Source: Cloacibacterium caeni_C (GTDB lineage: Bacteria > Bacteroidota > Bacteroidia > Flavobacteriales > Weeksellaceae). Taken from it: 9,014 nucleotides of DNA. Within the stretch, counting starts at the first letter, position 1. Each line of letters starts with the position of its first letter. Positions 6,090 through 9,014 of this stretch are shown piece after piece. Made by a program: the position numbers and the translations under genes. The stretch covers positions 1-9,014 of the forward strand of contig DITA01000035.1 in the NCBI GenBank assembly GCA_002422665.1. The letters run 5' to 3'. The notes beneath the pieces were generated by a model, which worked only from the letters and a program-made list of their open reading frames with translations, searched no databases and had not been told where the DNA came from.

Positions 6090-6719
6090 TTAAAGATTTT
6101 CAGTTTTTATTTCTAAAAGTTGTTTCATCCAGATTGGAACGAGTTTTCTTCTTTCGCTAATGAATTGGTGGTATTCATCTTCATTAGTCAGTTCAAAAGC
6201 CTTAAAAACAGGTTTTGCTACGAAAGGAAAAATAGTCATCGCCAAAAAGTTTACCAGATAATGCAATGGATTGATTTCTGGTCTTTTTTCTTTGATTTGT
6301 TTGATGATGACAGAATTTTCAAAAATTTTATTAACAGGAATAATTTTCGTGATGTTAGAATTTTTTTTCTGAATTTCACTGATTACAAAAAGAGGAAGAT
6401 TAGGATTTTTAGACAAAATCTCGAAATATTTTTCTGAAGCCAAATCTATTTTTTCTTCTAAAGATGTTTTCTCGTTGCTTAAAATAGGGAAAATCTTCCC
6501 GAAGAGTAGCACTACTTTTATCTTCATCACTTGTTCAAAAAGTTTTTCTTTACTTCGGAAATAGTAATTAAGTAGTGCTAGATTTATTCCTGCTTTTTCG
6601 GCAATATCTCTGGTTCTGGTTCCTGCAAATCCTTTTTCGGTAAAGACTTCTGAAGCTGCTTCTAAAATTTTTTCTTCAGTGGTTTGTTCTTGTTCAATCG
6701 TCTGTTTTTCACTTTTCAT
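6090..6719 (-). CDS. TetR-family transcriptional regulator (CecR-like position)
   Basis: This is a 209-residue DNA-binding protein. The N-terminal domain reads EEKILEAASEVFTEKGFAG, followed by the helix-turn-helix TRTRDIAEKAGINLALLNYYF and SKEKLFEQV (about residues 15-65), a very clear TetR signature. The C-terminal ligand domain is divergent, as usual. I start it at the ATG at 6717-6719. A TTG five codons upstream (6732-6734) is in frame, but it lies within the likely promoter. It is the first gene of the exporter operon, four bases before the TolC-like gene, and matches the place of cecR (ybiH) ahead of ybhGFSR in E. coli. It probably represses its own operon through the palindromes at 6741-6777 and is released by a pump substrate. 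The ligand is unknown. Confidence 0.93.
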   Translation of the reverse strand: MKSEKQTIEQEQTTEEKILEAASEVFTEKGFAGTRTRDIAEKAGINLALLNYYFRSKEKLFEQVMKIKVVLLFGKIFPILSNEKTSLEEKIDLASEKYFEILSKNPNLPLFVISEIQKKNSNITKIIPVNKIFENSVIIKQIKEKRPEINPLHYLVNFLAMTIFPFVAKPVFKAFELTNEDEYHQFISERRKLVPIWMKQLLEIKTENL

Positions 6720-6723
6720 AAAA

Positions 6724-6755
6724 CAAATGTACAATTAAATATTTGATTTAAACAA
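6724..6755 (-). promoter_or_regulatory. Candidate flavobacterial promoter of the efflux operon
   Basis: Read on the minus strand, TACATTTG (6731 to 6724) matches the Bacteroidota -7 consensus TAnnTTTG exactly. TTG at 6755-6753 lies 21 bases upstream, within the usual range for the -33 element. Transcription would begin close to the tetR ATG at 6719, giving a leaderless or nearly leaderless mRNA. No Shine-Dalgarno-like site is present. The consensus is established for Flavobacterium and Bacteroides, and its use here is inferred. Confidence 0.55.
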
Positions 6756-6777
6756 ATTATTTAATCATATGATTAAA
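6741..6777. promoter_or_regulatory. Palindromic operator candidates upstream of tetR
   Basis: TTTAATCATATGATTAAA at 6760-6777 is a perfect 18-bp palindrome directly upstream of the -33 element. ATTTGATTTAAACAAAT at 6741-6757 is a second, 17-base imperfect palindrome (7 of 8 pairs) overlapping the -33 element. TetR proteins bind such sites as dimers and commonly repress their own promoter, so these are the best operator candidates. In AT-rich DNA short palindromes can arise by chance, but an 18-bp perfect one is unlikely to. Confidence 0.6.
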
Positions 6778-6796
6778 ATTTATTTTGAATTTTGGC

Positions 6797-6812
6797 GCGA
6801 GCGAAGCGAGCG
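6797..6812. repeat. GC-rich direct repeat GCGAGCG-AA-GCGAGCG
   Basis: GCGAGCG occurs at 6797-6803 and again at 6806-6812, a GC-rich patch in an otherwise AT-rich spacer between the hydrolase terminator and the tetR promoter. It does not form a hairpin. It resembles the GAAGCGAAGCG core of the REP-like arms at 1931-1966, so it may be a degraded relic of that family. Confidence 0.4.
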
Positions 6813-6825
6813 TCAATTGTTTTCA

Positions 6826-6858
6826 AAGAAAAACGCAACTCATTACTGAATTGCGTTT
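6826..6858 (-). terminator. Intrinsic terminator of the COG2220 hydrolase gene
   Basis: The transcript pairs AAACGCAA (6858-6851) with TTGCGTTT (6838-6831). Four further pairs inside (U-G, U-A, C-G, A-U) close a GUAA tetraloop, and the stem is followed by a TTTTTCTTT tract. The hairpin starts at the last base of the stop codon, so termination should be immediate. Its design matches the terminator after nuoN. Confidence 0.85.
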
Positions 6859-7973
6859 CATTTATATTCTTCCCACCATTTTGGGTAAATTTTGTTGTCA
6901 TCTTGCCAAAAGACTTTCTCACCAATTTTTGGAGTGATTACTCGTAAGTTCTCTCTGTTGAGTTCGTGGAGTTTTTCCATAGGTTCATACCAAGAATGAA
7001 GCGCTAGTTTGAATTTAGAATTATGAACTGCAATCATTCTTTTCGCGTTGAGGTCTTTCATTGCTTGTAATTGCTCACCAGGAAGCATGTGAATGTATTT
7101 CCAAGCAGCGTTGTATTGTCCAGTTTCTAGGATTGCCAAGTCAAGTTTTCCGTATTTTTCTCCAATTTTTTTGAAGTGATTGTCATAACCAGAATCTCCG
7201 CCGATATAAATTTTAGAATTTGGTGTTTCTAAAACAAAACTTGCCCAAATTGCTTGGTCTCTTTTGAATCCTCTACCAGAAAAATGTCTGGCTGGTTCTG
7301 CATTAATTTTAAAACCGTTTCCTAAGTTAGAACTTTCGAACCAATCTAATTCTATAATTTTGGATGGTTCATAATCCCAAGATTCTAAATGCGCGCCAGT
7401 TCCTAAACCGGTAATGACTTGTTTTACTTTTGAACGAATTTTAGTAACCGTTTCGTAGTCCAAATGATCCCAATGATCGTGGGTAATCACCAAATAGTCT
7501 AATTCAGGAATATCATTTGCGGTGTAAATATCCGTTCCGTCAAAAGCTTTATTGGTGATTTTTAAAGGAGAAACGCTACCGCTGAAAACAGGATCAACTA
7601 ATATTTTTTTGCCCTCGATTTGTAGAAAATAAGAGGAATGTCCCATCCAAACGTAGATGTTTTCGTTTGGTTTTAAATTTTTTAAATCCGTTTTGGTGAA
7701 ATGTAATTTCTTTTTTGGACTTGCATTTTCAACTTTAGAAAAGAAAAAATTGAAAAGAACTTGTGTCATAGAAGTTCCTTCTGCCAATTGTGGAGTGGAA
7801 TTGAGGTTTTGGAATTTTCCGTTTTTGTAATGAGGTGATTTTAGAATTCTTTCTAATCTTTTTCCAGAAGGTAACTCTCCGAATTGTTTGCCTTGCATAA
7901 AAAGAGATGTTCCTATTGCAATAGCTGCAATGAGTATGGTAAATGTAATTATCATTTTTTTTAAGAATTTCAT
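6858..7973 (-). CDS. Membrane-anchored metallo-beta-lactamase-fold hydrolase (COG2220, UlaG/NAPE-PLD-like)
   Basis: This 371-residue protein has one N-terminal hydrophobic segment (about 7-25), so it is probably membrane-anchored or exported. The MBL core starts at VWMGHSSYFLQIEGKKILVDPVF (108-130). Metal-binding HxHxDH is THDHWDHLD with His165, His167, Asp169 and His170. His230 (ARHFSGRG), Asp260 (IGGDSGYD) and His295 (YIHMLPGE) complete a two-zinc site as in NAPE-PLD-type enzymes. The GHSS and RHFSGRG motifs place it in COG2220, whose members hydrolyse phosphodiesters, lactones or lipids. The sequence does not reveal the substrate. It stands alone between two terminators, so it is a single-gene unit, not part of the complex I or efflux operons. 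I see no clear TAnnTTTG element upstream of its ATG at 7973. Confidence 0.92.
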   Translation of the reverse strand: MKFLKKMIITFTILIAAIAIGTSLFMQGKQFGELPSGKRLERILKSPHYKNGKFQNLNSTPQLAEGTSMTQVLFNFFFSKVENASPKKKLHFTKTDLKNLKPNENIYVWMGHSSYFLQIEGKKILVDPVFSGSVSPLKITNKAFDGTDIYTANDIPELDYLVITHDHWDHLDYETVTKIRSKVKQVITGLGTGAHLESWDYEPSKIIELDWFESSNLGNGFKINAEPARHFSGRGFKRDQAIWASFVLETPNSKIYIGGDSGYDNHFKKIGEKYGKLDLAILETGQYNAAWKYIHMLPGEQLQAMKDLNAKRMIAVHNSKFKLALHSWYEPMEKLHELNRENLRVITPKIGEKVFWQDDNKIYPKWWEEYK

Positions 7974-8020
7974 ATAAATATTGATACGCTAGAGTTTTTT
8001 ATTTACTTTAATATTAATAA

Positions 8021-8059
8021 AATAAAAGCAAAAACACAACCCATTTCTGAATTGTGTTT
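8021..8059 (-). terminator. Intrinsic terminator after nuoN
   Basis: The transcript pairs AAACACAA (8059-8052) with TTGTGTTT (8039-8032). Four inner pairs (U-G, U-G, C-G, A-U) close a GAAA tetraloop, and T-rich sequence follows (TTTTGCTTTT). It starts about 23 bases after the nuoN stop and should end the complex I operon transcript. Confidence 0.85.
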
Positions 8060-8082
8060 ATTTTATGATTAAGACTTTCTAA

Positions 8083-9014
8083 TTAAAGTCCGAATTGTAC
8101 TTTGAAAAGGTCTGGATAAATACCTATTGCAAGAATTGCTACAATGATGAAAACTGCAATAATATTATACGTAATGCTTACTTTTTCTGAACTTTTAAAT
8201 GTAGTTTCTGTATGGAAAAACATAGATATAATCAGTTTTAAATAATAAGCGATACTTAGTGCAGAACCTAATACAGCAATCAAAACTAGGAAAGCAGCTC
8301 CGTTCATCGCTTGAGCAAAAATGTTAAATTTCGCTACGAATCCTGCTGTTAATGGAATTCCTGCCATTGATAATAATGAAACTGCTGTTACAACTGCTAA
8401 TAAAGGTTCAGATTTTGCCAAACCTTTGAAGGCTTCAAATGAAGTTTCTCTTTTTAGTTTTTCTACCCAAATTAAAGTCATAAATACTCCAACTGTAGCG
8501 AGTGAATATGCGAATAAGTAAAATGCTAAATTATATACAGATAAGCTGTTTGCTCCGAAGAAAATTAAACCTAAATAACCTGCATGAGAAACAGATGAAT
8601 AAGCAAGCATTCTCTTAGCATTGGTTTGTGCTAATCCCATTGCATTGGCTAATAAAAGCGTGATGATGACTAAAACGCCTAGAATGTTAATCCATTCTTT
8701 AATGCTTCCTGCAAAAGCAAGATTCATAACCTTGAAGAAGGCAAAGAATGCAGCAATTTTTACTACAGAAGCCATGAATGCTGTAATCAATGATGGAGCA
8801 CCTTGGTAAACATCTGGACTCCACATGTGGAAAGGAGCTAGAGAAACCTTAAATGCCATTGCTACCAACATTAACATGATTCCCATTACAAACATTAAAT
8901 CTTTAGGATTTGCAACGCTAAAAGTATTGATTACATGAACATCAAAACTACCTGTGCTTCCATAAATTAATGCAATCCCGAAAAGAAGAAATCCTGTAGC
9001 AAATGCTCCCATTA
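8083..9014 (-). CDS. nuoN: NADH-quinone oxidoreductase subunit N (partial, C-terminal part)
   Basis: The frame is open to the right edge and ends with TAA at 8083-8085, giving about 310 visible residues of a protein usually 450-490 long. It is a membrane-embedded, antiporter-like subunit of respiratory complex I that takes part in proton pumping. The diagnostic segment is AFKVSLAPFHMWSPDVYQGAP (split here by position: Lys at visible residue 55, counting from the Met at 9012). A second membrane Lys lies 30 residues on (SVVKIAAF), and a third occurs in AGFVAKF. These correspond in spacing to the functional lysines of E. coli NuoN (217, 247, 395). Many hydrophobic helices follow one another throughout. 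The rest of the nuo operon should lie to the right. The terminator at 8021-8059 fits nuoN being the last gene of that operon. Confidence 0.96.
   Translation of the reverse strand, partial: MGAFATGFLLFGIALIYGSTGSFDVHVINTFSVANPKDLMFVMGIMLMLVAMAFKVSLAPFHMWSPDVYQGAPSLITAFMASVVKIAAFFAFFKVMNLAFAGSIKEWINILGVLVIITLLLANAMGLAQTNAKRMLAYSSVSHAGYLGLIFFGANSLSVYNLAFYLFAYSLATVGVFMTLIWVEKLKRETSFEAFKGLAKSEPLLAVVTAVSLLSMAGIPLTAGFVAKFNIFAQAMNGAAFLVLIAVLGSALSIAYYLKLIISMFFHTETTFKSSEKVSITYNIIAVFIIVAILAIGIYPDLFKVQFGL

Noticed and set aside
6120..6437. Plus-strand open frame of 105 codons
   Set aside because: It is antisense to the TetR gene, Phe/Ile/Asn-rich, and is what complementing Lys/Glu-rich AT-rich coding DNA produces.
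6720..6734. TTG at 6732-6734 as the tetR start
   Set aside because: It would place the TACATTTG promoter box inside the gene. The ATG at 6719 is the natural start and the TetR domain is complete from there.
8321..8809. Two plus-strand open frames antisense to nuoN
   Set aside because: nuoN is unmistakable on the other strand, and these are shadows of it.

Overview
The window is AT-rich with short spacers, no Shine-Dalgarno-like sites, a candidate TAnnTTTG promoter element and REP-like repeats of the GTCATTCTGA...GAAGAATCT type. Together with protein character this points to a member of the Bacteroidota, class Flavobacteriia, probably Weeksellaceae (Chryseobacterium/Cloacibacterium-like). The genus is a guess. 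Every gene I can support is on the minus strand, so the window reads from right to left.

From 9014 down to 8083 lies the C-terminal two thirds of nuoN (complex I antiporter-like subunit), ending at an intrinsic terminator. Next, 7973-6858 encodes a membrane-anchored metallo-beta-lactamase-fold hydrolase of the COG2220 (UlaG/NAPE-PLD-like) type. It ends at a second terminator of the same design as the first.

From 6719 to the left edge is one efflux operon: TetR regulator, TolC-like outer-membrane channel, HlyD/YbhG-like lipoprotein adaptor, two ABC ATPases, and two ABC-2 permeases, the last cut by the window edge. The order matches E. coli cecR-ybhG-ybhF-ybhS-ybhR, with two differences: a dedicated TolC gene is inserted, and the tandem-ATPase protein YbhF is replaced by two overlapping genes. 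The products should form an envelope-spanning exporter repressed by the TetR protein. An 18-bp perfect palindrome and a likely leaderless promoter sit just upstream of tetR. The two ATPases have complementary defects that predict one working and one dead ATP site. The TolC frame is broken only at a two-base N run, which looks like an assembly gap.

The less expected content is in the operon's spacers. One (607-799) carries a C-terminal remnant of a GIY-YIG endonuclease enclosed by inverted REP-like arms. The next (1931-2013) carries the same arms with nothing between them. Two other spacers hold unrelated short repeats. The GIY-YIG/palindrome pairing is the best candidate here for an undescribed mobile repeat system.
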